Shown here piece by piece: positions 1-9,322 of a stretch of DNA of 64,000 nt. Position 1 is the first letter of the stretch. Each line of letters starts with the position of its first letter. Origin of the DNA: Chitinophagaceae bacterium (GTDB taxonomy: Bacteria > Bacteroidota > Bacteroidia > Chitinophagales > Chitinophagaceae). The DNA is taken from the NCBI GenBank assembly GCA_016702745.1, contig JADJDJ010000001.1:620001-684000 (forward strand). The letters run 5' to 3'. A program made the position numbers and the translations under genes. Below the pieces are notes generated by a model. The model did not search any database, was not told the origin of the DNA, and worked only from the letters and a program-made list of their open reading frames with translations.

Positions 1-70
1 TAATTTCAGGATCGTCAGCCCCCGCATTTCAACAGCTAAGGCGCTGCAAAGTTAAGGGTTGACGGCAGGA

Positions 71-517
71 TTACTTACCCAGTTCTGTCAGTGTTTTCTC
101 CACCGTCATGGATCCGGAAAAAACAGAGATCAGTTCCAGCTTTTTATTATAAAAAGCATGGAAGGGCAGGTTATGGATATCGAAATAAACCGGGAGGAAA
201 AATCCGGTGTCCCGCCCTACCGTGATATTATCGAAGGAACTGAGATTGTATTTTGCAATAAAACCCCGCATATCTTCCAATGGGGCCGTGGTGGCCATCA
301 CAATATGAACCCCTTTATACCGGCTGATCTGGGCGGTCACTTCGGTGGTTTCATGCTGGCAATGTTCACATTTTGGGTTGAAAAGCAGGAGCATTACGGG
401 CTTTTTCCGGGGCAGGTCATCCTTGGCATACCAGCTCAGGCTATCGGCCATCAGGAGTTTAACCGGGGGATATACCGGGTATTTTTTATAGGGTGCTTCC
501 TGGCCTTCCTGACACAA
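71..517 (-). CDS. Thioredoxin-fold redox protein, N-terminus uncertain
   Basis: Probably an exported TlpA/AhpC-like thiol-disulfide protein. The visible 148 residues carry a thioredoxin-type motif CEHC (about residues 50-53) after a hydrophobic beta-strand (PVMLLLFNPKC), followed by a typical alternating helix/strand pattern. The frame has no ATG near its start: the listed start is a TTG at 517. In another frame, an ATG at about 565 encodes a good signal peptide (MQRFIFSLFLSMSSWLLC) that would join the redox domain if one or two bases were different near 515-520, so a frameshift near the signal peptide is likely. It is divergent from the efp gene. Bases 1-70 hold nothing I recognise. Confidence 0.7.
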   Translation of the reverse strand: MCQEGQEAPYKKYPVYPPVKLLMADSLSWYAKDDLPRKKPVMLLLFNPKCEHCQHETTEVTAQISRYKGVHIVMATTAPLEDMRGFIAKYNLSSFDNITVGRDTGFFLPVYFDIHNLPFHAFYNKKLELISVFSGSMTVEKTLTELGK

Positions 518-637
518 AGCAACCAGGAGGACATTGACAGAAACAGTGAAAAGATGAATCGTTGCATAGTCAAAGAAACTGATTTTTAAGCAGACTGCTT
601 TATGCCTGAAAGGGTTGTGTCGTATTTATCAGAATAC

Positions 638-668
638 TTTGCCGGGACAGCGGCCAGGCTTATCTTTG
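638..668 (+). promoter_or_regulatory. Bacteroidota-type promoter of efp
   Basis: TTTG at 638-641 and TATCTTTG at 661-668 are separated by exactly 19 bp. This matches the Bacteroidota primary sigma consensus TTTG-N19..21-TAnnTTTG. It lies 54 bp upstream of the efp start and points toward it. Confidence 0.75.
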
Positions 669-722
669 CGGCCTCAAAATAATTGAACAAACAGCCTGCA
701 CCTGCGGCAAAATATTTTTAAA

Positions 723-1288
723 ATGGCAAATACATCAGACATCAGCCGGGGATTGATCCTGAACCTCGAAGGAAGCCTTTATACGGTTGTGGAATTCGGC
801 GAAAATAAAACCGCCCGGGCCGCAGCTAAAGTATGGGCAAAGCTGAAAGGAGTGGATAATAACAGGAGTATTGAAAAAACCTGGAACTCAGGGGATACTA
901 TTTTCCCGGTAAGGGTGGAAAGACGTTATTACCAGTTCCTGTATAAGGACGATAGCGGTTATAATTTCATGGATAATGAAACCTTTGAACAGGTGGCCCT
1001 GCAGGAAGGAACCATTGATGCCCCCAGTACCTGAAAGAAGGACAGGAGGTTGGAGTATTGATCAATACCGAAAATGATCAGATACTGGGCGCCGAACTGC
1101 CTGATAAAATAGTATTACAGGTTACCTACACTGAACCCGGACTGAAAGGAGATACGGCTACCCGTACCCTGAAGCCAGCTACCCTGGAAACCGGTGCCAC
1201 CCTGGGCGTTCCACTTTTTGTAAATGAAGGAGAGCTGATCCGGATTAACACCAAGACCGGAGAGTATGTGGAAAGAGTAAAAGAATAA
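723..1288 (+). CDS. efp: Elongation factor P, one-base frameshift
   Basis: Elongation factor P relieves ribosome stalling at polyproline by acting at the E/P site. The N-terminal KOW-like domain (723-1034) has the loop ENKTARAAAK where the modified lysine normally sits, and the OB domains continue at 1029-1288 with the family pattern YLKEGQEVGVLINTEND and a normal C-terminus. The two halves are in different frames. The shift maps to the run of five C at 1021-1025: one extra C restores the reading DAP-Q-YLKEGQ and a normal length of about 188 residues. Because efp is normally single-copy and important for growth, a homopolymer sequencing error is more likely than a true mutation. Confidence 0.93.
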
Positions 1289-1303
1289 AATTGTACCTTT
1301 GTA

Positions 1304-1345
1304 AAAAATGGCCCAAAATCACCCGGTTTTGGGCCATTTTTGTTT
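1304..1345 (+). terminator. Rho-independent terminator after efp
   Basis: An inverted repeat TGGCCCAAAA / TTTTGGGCCA with a short loop is followed by TTTTTG. It begins 16 bp after the efp stop codon. The A-rich left arm also allows bidirectional function. Confidence 0.85.
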
Positions 1346-1407
1346 GATTTTTGGTCATTTTTGGGCAAAATCGCTTAAAATCCTTCCATTTCTCGTTTTG
1401 ATTTCAC

Positions 1408-1415
1408 TACCTTAG
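1408..1415 (+). promoter_or_regulatory. Possible -7 box of accB promoter
   Basis: TACCTTAG resembles the Bacteroidota -7 box TAnnTTTG and lies 55 bp before the accB ATG, in the only gap after the efp terminator. I see no clear -33 TTTG at the expected spacing, so the call is weak. Confidence 0.35.
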
Positions 1416-1470
1416 CCGCCACTTTACAAGCACAGATCATATAACCCAAACACCTGCTAAATTGAAAAAC

Positions 1471-1953
1471 ATGGACTTTAAGCAAATACAGGAATTGATC
1501 AAAATGGTCAATAAGTCAAATATTGGCGAGCTTTCTATTGAGCAAAAAGATTTTAAAGTTACCATCAAACAGAAAGAAGAACATGTAACCCATGTGGTTT
1601 CAGCAGCACCTGCTCATGCAGCTCCGGTTGTAGCAGCAGCTCCTGCACCGATAGCAGCAGCTCCGGCGGCAGCTGATTCGGCCAAGACGGCCCCGGCAGC
1701 AGCTCCTTCAAATACGATTACAATCAAGAGCCCGATGATCGGTACTTTTTACAGGAAGGCTTCTCCGGATAAACCAAACCTGGTTGATGTAGGTAGTGAA
1801 GTATCAGCCGGTACCGTGGTATGTATTATCGAAGCCATGAAGCTGTTCAACGAAATTGAAAGTGAGGTAAAAGGAAAGATCGTGAAGGTACTCGTGGATG
1901 ATGCATCCCCGGTAGAATACGACCAGCCTTTATTCCTGGTAGAACCAGCGTAA
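1471..1953 (+). CDS. accB: Biotin carboxyl carrier protein of acetyl-CoA carboxylase
   Basis: Carries the biotin that shuttles CO2 between biotin carboxylase and carboxyltransferase in the first step of fatty acid synthesis. The N-terminal region (residues 1-45) is the usual AccB interaction part. An Ala/Pro-rich linker follows (about 45-85), and the C-terminal lipoyl/biotinyl domain has the motif EAMKLFNE with the biotinylated lysine near residue 124. An in-frame TTG exists at 1462, but the ATG at 1471 gives the usual N-terminus MDFKQIQ. It is followed by accC on the same strand after 107 bp. Confidence 0.95.
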   Translation: MDFKQIQELIKMVNKSNIGELSIEQKDFKVTIKQKEEHVTHVVSAAPAHAAPVVAAAPAPIAAAPAAADSAKTAPAAAPSNTITIKSPMIGTFYRKASPDKPNLVDVGSEVSAGTVVCIIEAMKLFNEIESEVKGKIVKVLVDDASPVEYDQPLFLVEPA

Positions 1954-1992
1954 TGCGTAAGTAACTGATTGGGATGGGAACCACATTCTACT

Positions 1993-2050
1993 CCCGATAG
2001 CTATCGGACCACATTTTTCACATTTCCACATTTATCACATTTTCACATTA
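1993..2050 (+). repeat. Palindrome plus CACATTT direct repeats between accB and accC
   Basis: A perfect 14-bp palindrome CCGATAGCTATCGG (around 1994-2007) is followed by five imperfect copies of CACATTT up to 2050. It fills most of the accB-accC gap. It may be a small repetitive extragenic palindrome or an mRNA processing/attenuation element; the sequence does not decide between these. Confidence 0.5.
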
Positions 2051-2060
2051 GTCTAAGTCT

Positions 2061-3398
2061 ATGTTTAAGAAAATACTGATTGCTAACCGTGGTGAAATTG
2101 CCCTGCGCGTCATCCGCACTGCGAGGGAAATGGGTATTAAAACGGTGGCGGTGTATTCCACAGCCGACCGGGATAGTCTCCATGTAAAATTTGCAGATGA
2201 AGCGGTTTGTATCGGACGCCCCCAAAGCGCCGACTCTTACCTGAATATTCCTCACCTGATGGCAGCAGCAGAAATCACAAATGCAGATGCGATTCATCCC
2301 GGATATGGATTCCTGGCAGAGAATGCCAAATTTTCCCAGATCTGTGCTGATCACGATATTAAATTCATCGGCCCCACACCGGATATGATTAACTCCATGG
2401 GAGATAAGGTCACTGCCAAAGAGACCATGATCAGGGCTGGTGTTCCCGTGGTTCCCGGTGGCGAAGGTTTACTGCAGAGTTTTGATCATGCACTCGGAGT
2501 GGCCCGTGAAATCGGTTATCCCATTATGATGAAGGCTACCGCCGGGGGCGGAGGAAAGGGGATGCGGCTGGTTTGGGAAGAAAGTGAAATGGAGAGAGCC
2601 TACAATTCAGCAAAAGCTGAAGCCGCCGCTTCTTTTAAGAATGATGGCCTCTACATGGAGAAATTTGTAGAAGAACCGAGACATATTGAAATACAGATAG
2701 CAGGTGACCAGTTTGGGAATGTTTGTCACCTGAGTGAAAGAGATTGTTCCATTCAGCGCCGTCACCAGAAACTGGTGGAAGAATCACCTTCTCCCTTTAT
2801 GACTGATGAGCTGCGGGCCCGGATGGGTGAAGCAGCGCGTAAAGCAGCCTCCGCTATTAACTATGAAAGTGTGGGTACGGTTGAGTTCCTGGTCGACAAG
2901 CATCGTAATTTCTACTTCATGGAAATGAATACCCGTATCCAGGTAGAACATTGCGTAACAGAAGAAGTAATCAATTTCGACCTGATCAAGGAACAGATCA
3001 AAATTGCGATGGGTGAACGCATCAGCGGTAAGGATTATATCCCCGAGATGCATGCCATTGAATGCCGGATCAATGCCGAAGATCCTTATAATGATTTCAG
3101 ACCTTCACCCGGTAAAATCACGGTATTGCACCAGCCGGGTGGTCATGGCGTACGGGTGGACAGCCATGTATATGCAGGTTATGTGATTCCTCCTTACTAT
3201 GATTCCATGATCGGAAAGCTGATCACAGTGGCACAAACCAGGCAGGAAGCCATTCAGACCATGTACCGTGCATTGAGCGAATATGTGATCGAAGGTGTGA
3301 AGACCACAATTCCCTTCCATTTGCAATTGATGCAGGACGAACGCTTCCGCAGCGGTGACTTCAATACGAAGTTCCTGGAAGGGTTTACGTTGAAATAA
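2061..3398 (+). CDS. accC: Biotin carboxylase subunit of acetyl-CoA carboxylase
   Basis: ATP-dependent carboxylation of AccB-bound biotin. At 445 residues it has normal length. In order it shows the N-terminal MFKKILIANRGEIALR, the ATP-grasp glycine loop AGGGGKGMRLV (near residue 165), the metal and bicarbonate-binding EMNTRIQVEH (near residue 290), and the C-terminal lid RINAEDP. No defects are visible. It probably forms an operon with accB. Confidence 0.97.
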   Translation: MFKKILIANRGEIALRVIRTAREMGIKTVAVYSTADRDSLHVKFADEAVCIGRPQSADSYLNIPHLMAAAEITNADAIHPGYGFLAENAKFSQICADHDIKFIGPTPDMINSMGDKVTAKETMIRAGVPVVPGGEGLLQSFDHALGVAREIGYPIMMKATAGGGGKGMRLVWEESEMERAYNSAKAEAAASFKNDGLYMEKFVEEPRHIEIQIAGDQFGNVCHLSERDCSIQRRHQKLVEESPSPFMTDELRARMGEAARKAASAINYESVGTVEFLVDKHRNFYFMEMNTRIQVEHCVTEEVINFDLIKEQIKIAMGERISGKDYIPEMHAIECRINAEDPYNDFRPSPGKITVLHQPGGHGVRVDSHVYAGYVIPPYYDSMIGKLITVAQTRQEAIQTMYRALSEYVIEGVKTTIPFHLQLMQDERFRSGDFNTKFLEGFTLK

Positions 3399-3418
3399 GC
3401 TGAAATAAAAATAAAATG

Positions 3419-3453
3419 AAAGCCGCTTCTGTTGCAGAAGCGGCTTTTTATTT
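3419..3453 (+). terminator. Rho-independent terminator after accC
   Basis: AAAGCCGCTTC and GAAGCGGCTTT form a strong GC-rich stem with a short loop, followed by TTTTATTT. It ends the accBC transcription unit and faces the convergent cyclase gene. Confidence 0.9.
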
Positions 3454-3497
3454 GAAATCAATAGTTGATTTATAATCGGTAGAAGACAGAACAGTAA

Positions 3498-4586
3498 TTA
3501 TTTTACAGTAAATAACTGTACCGGCTCTTCACGGCCCCGGAGTTGCTGGATGCCAAGTGAATGAAAAGGGTGATCCTGCTCTTCATTCAGTTTTGATTTC
3601 AGTTCACCTGAGATTAAAAGATCAGTTTTAAAACCATTACAAAGGGATTGAATCCGGGCTGTTGTATTCAGTACATCACCGGTAAAAATGATTTCTTTTT
3701 TCAGTACCCCGATTTCGCCAGTAGTAACCCTGCCCCAATGCAGGCCTGCCTTAAAACCGGGGACTACTCCGAATTTTTGCTGGTAGAAATGGCCTTGCTG
3801 CTGCAGGCTTTTTTTCATGGAATAGAAACATTGCAGGCAATTATTATTTTGCAGGCCTTTATTCAGGTTCCAGGTTAATACCATTTCATCACCCACATAC
3901 TGGTATACTTCGCCTTCGTGGGCAATCACTGCATCGGAGAGATCTGAATAATACTGACGTAAGAGGTCAAAATACCGCAGGTGACCCAATTGCTCGGCAA
4001 TCAGGGTAGAAGATCTCATGTCCAGAAACATAAAAATCCGGTCTTCTTCAATCGGACGATGATAGCGTCCCTTGAGAAAATTGGAAAGGACTGAGGGGCC
4101 AATATGTTCTCTGACTTCCATGTAAAACTGAGTAATTACAATGATCAGTACCATATACAGGGACACACTGATAAAAGCATAATTACCCAGAAATGCGGTG
4201 AGAAAACTGATCACTTTTTCGTCCAGCAGCGAAACACCCAGTTCCAGCGAATTAGCAATCAAAGTGGTGATCACGATAAATACCAGTATCACGGAGAGGT
4301 CAATCAGGGATTTGTAAAGTATCTTTTTCCCCAGGGTAAATTGGTTAAGTCGCCTGTTGAGGTAGATGGTCTCCAAAGTCCCCATCAGCAATCCCATGAG
4401 CAATGAGGCGATGGGTGTGATCATCAGGCTGCGGGAAAAATTATATGGATTTCCGGTAGATTGGTATTGTCCCGAGGAACCAAGTAATCCTCTTTCCAGC
4501 AGGGTGTATACCATCCCTGCAATGAACCAGATAATTCCATAGGGGAGCACCCTTTGGATTTTTCTTTTGATGATCGGATTTATCAT
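3498..4586 (-). CDS. Membrane-anchored class III adenylate/guanylate cyclase
   Basis: Probably makes cAMP (or cGMP) from the nucleotide triphosphate. About four transmembrane helices occupy residues 15-160, and the C-terminal cyclase homology domain follows. Visible catalytic parts are the first metal aspartate in FMFLDMRSST, the second in YVGDEM, and the transition-state pair in GDVLNTTARI. The lysine in GVLKKEIIF sits where adenine-specific enzymes have lysine. A Crp/Fnr-type regulator is encoded 0.8 kb away, but there is no direct evidence that it senses this product. Confidence 0.88.
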   Translation of the reverse strand: MINPIIKRKIQRVLPYGIIWFIAGMVYTLLERGLLGSSGQYQSTGNPYNFSRSLMITPIASLLMGLLMGTLETIYLNRRLNQFTLGKKILYKSLIDLSVILVFIVITTLIANSLELGVSLLDEKVISFLTAFLGNYAFISVSLYMVLIIVITQFYMEVREHIGPSVLSNFLKGRYHRPIEEDRIFMFLDMRSSTLIAEQLGHLRYFDLLRQYYSDLSDAVIAHEGEVYQYVGDEMVLTWNLNKGLQNNNCLQCFYSMKKSLQQQGHFYQQKFGVVPGFKAGLHWGRVTTGEIGVLKKEIIFTGDVLNTTARIQSLCNGFKTDLLISGELKSKLNEEQDHPFHSLGIQQLRGREEPVQLFTVK

Positions 4587-4624
4587 ACTGATTTTTTTAA
4601 ATACTTATTCAAAACCGGTTTTTT

Positions 4625-5305
4625 TCAGATCATCAGGATACCTGTTATTAATAACCAGATCAGCCATAAAGTGCTGCCAAGAAATCCTGCCATCTCCCAA
4701 ACCGGAAAACCGGGGATGACGGTTGCGAATAATTCTGCCTGTGCCAGGAGGTAGATCAGTGAGCTGATCAATCCCAGCCAGCCCATCCATCGGGGGAACC
4801 ATTTTATTTTCACCAGGATCAGGGAGATCATGATAGTCCAGATAATGGTGAATAACTGACCCAGGTGTTCGCCCAGCAACACACCGGCAAATTGATGCAG
4901 GGTACTGAAACTGGAGACGGCAGCAGCCTTCATGGCAAGATCCGTGGTATTGACATACTGTTCCGACAATACCGGTACTACAAATGTCCAGCGAAGTAAT
5001 CCGATCATTTGAACAATCAGTCCGATAACACCAACGGTGGTAGCCGTTTTAGACCAGATCGAATGTTTCTCTATTTGTTGTCCGATTAATTGATAAGCAG
5101 GTACAAGTGGCAGACCCAGGATGGCAAAAGCAAACCAGGTGCCGATCAGCCCATTGCCTCCATTATGGAATTGGGTGAGGATGCTACCCGGTTCCTGTCT
5201 TAATACATCCGGGTAATTAAATAGGATGCTGAGAATGGTATAAGGGATAAATACTCCCGCAGCGCCGGCGATAAGCAGCCAGCCGGTAATTTGTTGCTTT
5301 TTCAT
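4625..5305 (-). CDS. Integral membrane protein, DUF4386-like
   Basis: About 226 residues with roughly six hydrophobic helices and the arrangement typical of DUF4386 proteins (GWLLIAGA start, and LGLPLVPAYQLIG and FAGVLLGEHLGQ in the middle). Function unknown. I chose the ATG at 5305 (MKKQQITG); an in-frame ATG at 5329 adds eight polar residues. The Crp/Fnr regulator upstream on the same strand is commonly paired with such membrane proteins in Bacteroidota, which suggests co-regulation. Confidence 0.65.
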   Translation of the reverse strand: MKKQQITGWLLIAGAAGVFIPYTILSILFNYPDVLRQEPGSILTQFHNGGNGLIGTWFAFAILGLPLVPAYQLIGQQIEKHSIWSKTATTVGVIGLIVQMIGLLRWTFVVPVLSEQYVNTTDLAMKAAAVSSFSTLHQFAGVLLGEHLGQLFTIIWTIMISLILVKIKWFPRWMGWLGLISSLIYLLAQAELFATVIPGFPVWEMAGFLGSTLWLIWLLITGILMI

Positions 5306-5383
5306 TTGTTGGGTTGTTTTGTTGACCACACAAAGATGAACAGTACGGGGTAGGGCAAACCGGACAAATGTCCTGAAATCAGT

Positions 5384-5905
5384 TCAGGAGATATTTTGCC
5401 TGATACGGCTCAGGTGCCTGGGAGTAACACCCAGGATGGAAGCGAGGTATTGAAGGGGAATTTGCCGGAGCAGGTCCGGTTCATTCTTTAATAAAAGCTG
5501 ATAACGTTCTTCTGCAGATAGAATAATCAGGTTAGTACGGGTGTCATCCATACTGATTACCAGGTTTTCCAAAGCAGCAATATAAAAGGCAAGGAAAGCT
5601 TCATTTTCTTTTTTCAGGCGCATGACTTCATCATAATGGATGGTCAGGATCGTCGCTTCCGTCATGGCCCTGATATTTTCAAGACTGGGGGCTTGTTTGA
5701 AAAAACTACTCAGGGAAAGCAGGAATGCATTGGCGCCGGTTACATAAGTAGTAATTTCTTTGCCGTCTTTCAGGTAATAGTATTGAAAAAGCCCCTGGGT
5801 AATGAATCCCATGTAGTTGCTGGTCCGCCCTTCCTGTATAAAATATTCTCCCTTATCTAACTGTTTAGTTTGAAAGGATTCCGTGATGGATTCAATGGCC
5901 TGCAT
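5384..5905 (-). CDS. Crp/Fnr-family transcriptional regulator
   Basis: An N-terminal cyclic-nucleotide-binding-like beta-roll (residues 10-110; LDKGEYFIQEGRTSNYMGFITQGLF) is followed by a short C-terminal helix-turn-helix ending QYLASILGVTPRHLSRIRQ. The family is usually about 190 residues. Here 14 further in-frame codons (LKTLQTYFLGKGLP) precede the ATG and match the usual N-terminus, but begin with CTG at 5947, so the true start may be that CTG or an ATG lost by mutation. Likely regulator of the neighbouring membrane protein gene. Confidence 0.85.
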   Translation of the reverse strand: MQAIESITESFQTKQLDKGEYFIQEGRTSNYMGFITQGLFQYYYLKDGKEITTYVTGANAFLLSLSSFFKQAPSLENIRAMTEATILTIHYDEVMRLKKENEAFLAFYIAALENLVISMDDTRTNLIILSAEERYQLLLKNEPDLLRQIPLQYLASILGVTPRHLSRIRQNIS

Positions 5906-6029
5906 GGGGAGCCCCTTGCCGAGAAAATATGTTTGCAGCGTTTTCAGCGTTGGTTTTTTGTTTTCCTAAGTTAACGAATATAAAGGGATATGAAATAGGA
6001 ATCGGGGTGTCCGGATAATGAAAGTTGTT

Positions 6030-6677
6030 CTAAGCAGGCTGGCCTGCTTTTTTTTCCTGCTCCCTGTACAATTGAATACAGCTTAAGCAGATCCAGCAAA
6101 GGAAAAACAGGAATGTAATTTTCTGTACTACCGGTAAATAAGCCCTTAACCCGTTTCCATAGTAAAGAATATTGTTTAAAAGGACCAGCCCTGCATTGAA
6201 AATACCCAGGCGAAATAACCCGGTCCATTTCAGCTGATACATCCTGAAAAGTGTAATCGCCGTAGCAATCAGCCCGAAAAGACTGGCGATGTTCACCATG
6301 AAATCGTGCTGGCTGGTAAAGAGAAAAAATCCTGTAATCATGGATAGACTGCCGGCGATTTGCATGAGCAAGCGAAGGGGTTTATACAGACTGGTAATGA
6401 TGGGGAATTGGTACCAGAAAATGGCCAGAGAAATACAAAGCACCAGCATGGCCGCTAATGCAAATGGTCTTGCCGGATTATAAATTCCGTTTATGGCTAT
6501 TTCATTTAACAGGTTGCACCAGTAATTATGAGCCCAGCTGAATCCATGGGAAGTCGGGTCATGTTGTGAACCGCCAGGGTAATAAAAGGTGGCGATGATA
6601 TACAAACCGACAAAAACAACAGTTCCGCCGATTGGAAACAGTACAACCAATTTTTTTATTCCCGGTTTATTTTTCAT
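6030..6677 (-). CDS. Integral membrane protein of unknown function
   Basis: 215 residues with about six hydrophobic helices and a short charged tail (REQEKKAGQPA). I do not recognise the family with certainty; the organisation resembles small DUF998-like membrane proteins. Its start overlaps the end of the upstream GNAT gene by 11 bp, so the two are probably translated from one transcript. Confidence 0.6.
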   Translation of the reverse strand: MKNKPGIKKLVVLFPIGGTVVFVGLYIIATFYYPGGSQHDPTSHGFSWAHNYWCNLLNEIAINGIYNPARPFALAAMLVLCISLAIFWYQFPIITSLYKPLRLLMQIAGSLSMITGFFLFTSQHDFMVNIASLFGLIATAITLFRMYQLKWTGLFRLGIFNAGLVLLNNILYYGNGLRAYLPVVQKITFLFFLCWICLSCIQLYREQEKKAGQPA

Positions 6678-7146
6678 CAGTTAGCCGGTAAATAAATTCT
6701 TCAATAGTTGTTTGCCGGGCATTGGCAAAACCAGTGTCCGTTCCAATCTTTTCAAAGCCACATTTCTCCAATACTTTTTGCGAGGCATAATTGTCAAATG
6801 CAGTACGACCGAATATTGGTCTTTCCTGTTCAATCCTGAGTATTTCCTGAAGGGCTGCAGAGGCGATGCCCTTTCCCCAGTATTTTTTGTCGATCCAGTA
6901 GGTTACTTCAGCTTCATTGTCCATCACAAATTTGGCCACACTGCCGGCAATGATGCCATCCGCCCGGATGGTAAGCATGGTGATCGTTGGATCATTTAAA
7001 AAACGGGTGTATTTCTCCAGATATGCCACTTCATTGGTCGGGTCTTTGGGAGTAAAAGCAGCCAGATAGGCTGCTTCCGGATCCAGTTGAAATCGGAAGA
7101 AATGGGGCAGGTCTTCCAATTTCGTTTTAGAGAAACTAATAATCAT
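6667..7146 (-). CDS. GNAT-family N-acetyltransferase
   Basis: 159 residues of RimJ/RimL-type acetyltransferase. The acetyl-CoA-binding region is visible as VTYWIDKKYWGKGIASAAL (about residues 80-98), followed by FDNYASQKVLEKCGFEKIG, the usual final strand-helix. The substrate cannot be told from sequence. It overlaps the downstream membrane protein gene by 11 bp. Confidence 0.88.
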   Translation of the reverse strand: MIISFSKTKLEDLPHFFRFQLDPEAAYLAAFTPKDPTNEVAYLEKYTRFLNDPTITMLTIRADGIIAGSVAKFVMDNEAEVTYWIDKKYWGKGIASAALQEILRIEQERPIFGRTAFDNYASQKVLEKCGFEKIGTDTGFANARQTTIEEFIYRLTDEK

Positions 7147-7175
7147 ATGAAATTATTTCCCGGGATTGGATTCTT

Positions 7176-8438
7176 TTATTTCAGACTGGAATAAATAATA
7201 TTAACGAGCTTCTCTGTATAATCCCAGTGGGAATTTGGATTTTGCTGGGTCATTATTAATGCAATCATTTTTTCTTTTGGATCTGCCCAGTAAGAGGTTC
7301 CATAGTAGCCACCCCATGAAAAACATCCTTCATTAAACAGGGCCATTTGAGATGATTTTTTACCGGTTATCTTGAAGCCCAGGCAAAAATTATCAGGACC
7401 AAACATTTCATCGTCTAATTGAGGACTTAGCATTAATTCAACCATACGTCTGCCCAGTATTTGTTTGCCATTGTAGCGGCCGCCGTTTAACAGCATTTGC
7501 AAAAAAATCGAGTAATCAAATGCTGTGGAAGATAATCCCGCACCCCCGGAGAAATAAGTTTTCGGCATCAGGGGATAAGAGGGATTTATATTCCGGAATG
7601 TGGGTGACCATTCAATAATTTGCTGCTTTTCATTTTCAGTGTACACAGTAGCCATCCTTCCGGCCTTGCTGGCGGGAACATTGAAATAAGTATCCTTCAT
7701 ACCGAGTGGGGTAAATATATTTTTATGGCAAAAGCTTTCCAGTGATTCTCCGCTGATCACTTCTACCAGACAACCCAGGAGATCCGTATTCAGCCCATAG
7801 GTAAATCTTTCTCCCGGCTGATGCAACAAGGGGAGTTTACCCAGGTCGCTCATTTTAGCCAATAGATTTTCATTAAAATATCCAAGGCCTGATGGGATCC
7901 TGTGTTTGGCATAGATTGCCTGCATGGTATCATTGCCAATGTCGGGGTAGCTGATACCTGAGCTATGGGTTAACAAATCCCGGAAGGTGATTTCTCTCTT
8001 GGCCGGGCCACTGGTATAACTGGAATCAGCCCGGTTAAAGCTTTTGATAACAGTTGGATTTTTAAAGCTGGGTATGAAATCGGCGATGGACTGATCCAGC
8101 CGGAACTTTCCTTTTTCCAGTAACTGCATCACGGCAAAACTGGTAATGGCCTTGGTCTGGCTCATGATCCGGAAGATAGCGTCTGGCTGCATGGTTTTTT
8201 TGGTTTCCCGGTTTGCATAACCGCTGCCTTTGGTATATACAACCTGGTTGTCTTTTACAATCAGCACCACGGCTCCGGCTAGCCAGTTCTGATCAACATA
8301 ACGATTCAGCAAAGTATCGATTTGTGAAAGCCGGTCATAATCGATACCCGCATGCCGTTTGGGAATGGGAGAGAGGGTCTGGGAAATTGCATTTTGCAGG
8401 GAGAAAAAAAGGAGCAGGGCGCAAATAATGCTTTTCAT
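7176..8438 (-). CDS. Exported serine hydrolase (class C beta-lactamase fold)
   Basis: 420 residues with an N-terminal signal peptide (MKSIICALLLFFSLQNAISQ). The nucleophile motif S-x-x-K is SQTK near residue 95. The second motif Y-x-N appears as YGLN, and the C-terminal KTG-equivalent region lies around WGGYYGTSYW. Such proteins are usually periplasmic esterases or peptidases rather than true beta-lactamases. It stands alone, ending 29 bp from the acetyltransferase gene. Confidence 0.88.
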   Translation of the reverse strand: MKSIICALLLFFSLQNAISQTLSPIPKRHAGIDYDRLSQIDTLLNRYVDQNWLAGAVVLIVKDNQVVYTKGSGYANRETKKTMQPDAIFRIMSQTKAITSFAVMQLLEKGKFRLDQSIADFIPSFKNPTVIKSFNRADSSYTSGPAKREITFRDLLTHSSGISYPDIGNDTMQAIYAKHRIPSGLGYFNENLLAKMSDLGKLPLLHQPGERFTYGLNTDLLGCLVEVISGESLESFCHKNIFTPLGMKDTYFNVPASKAGRMATVYTENEKQQIIEWSPTFRNINPSYPLMPKTYFSGGAGLSSTAFDYSIFLQMLLNGGRYNGKQILGRRMVELMLSPQLDDEMFGPDNFCLGFKITGKKSSQMALFNEGCFSWGGYYGTSYWADPKEKMIALIMTQQNPNSHWDYTEKLVNIIYSSLK

Positions 8439-8658
8439 AAAAATAATTTTTTATTGCCGTCTATTTATTTCAATAGAAGAGGGTGAAAAAATCATGGTAG
8501 TATTCAGAAAGAAAATATGTTGAATGTAAATATAATTTCCGTTAAAATACTGGTAAGCCTCGTGTATTTAAAGAAGGAAAGGGCTGGCTCTGACAGCCCC
8601 AGGAAAAGCCAGTTTGCCCTGGCAGAATTTCATATCTAGGAACCACGGGACTATTTGT

Positions 8659-9068
8659 TCAGTTTTCATGGAGCAGCATCCAGGAAGTACCGAATTGATC
8701 GCGTAACATAGCAAAACGGTTGGCAAAAAAGGTCTTTTCCATTTGCATAAAAATCTCCCCGTTAACGGATAGCTGTTGGTAGACTTCTTCTGCTCTTTCA
8801 GCAGAATCAAGCCGCAGGGTGAGGTAGGCGCTGCGCATGGGGGCCGCATCAGCCACATCAGCTCCCTGACAAGGGTGCCGCCTATTTCTATAATGGCATG
8901 CAAGATGGGGTTTGTCCATTCTTTAGGGAAATGTGGAGGTACCTGTTCATGGGGAAGCATCAACCTGATTTTACCTCCCAGTACCTTTTCGTAGAACCGG
9001 AATGCTGCTTCGCAATGGCCGGGATAATTGATGTAGATATCGAGTTGGAGGGATTGATTCGGGTTCAT
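8659..9068 (-). CDS. VOC-family (PhnB-like) protein, frameshifted
   Basis: PhnB-like glyoxalase-fold protein. The N-terminal half begins MNPNQSLQLDIYINYPGHCE and includes FRFYEKVLGGK. The C-terminal half (GADVADAAP ... FANRFAMLRDQFGTSWMLLH) continues in another frame. The shift lies near 8865-8880. I chose the ATG at 9068; an upstream in-frame start at 9107 would add 13 residues. Restored length would be about 137 residues, normal for the family. Confidence 0.78.
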
Positions 9069-9322
9069 TGTGTTTAATTTGATTGGTCTGCTTTCCCTAT
9101 TATTCATAGCCGATCCGGCAAGAATCAGAAAATCTGAATGAATGCTACAAAATTCGCGAAAGGGGATATAACATCTTAGTGTGAATGCGACGATACTGGT
9201 GGCGGGATGCGACTGTCCTTAAATTGGTAGCTGATACTGTTAGTGCTCAAGGGCATCAGGCCAATAGCATTTTTGTAGTGTAGGGGGGGACAGTGTAAAG
9301 TTCGCAAATGAGAGTGGGCAAG

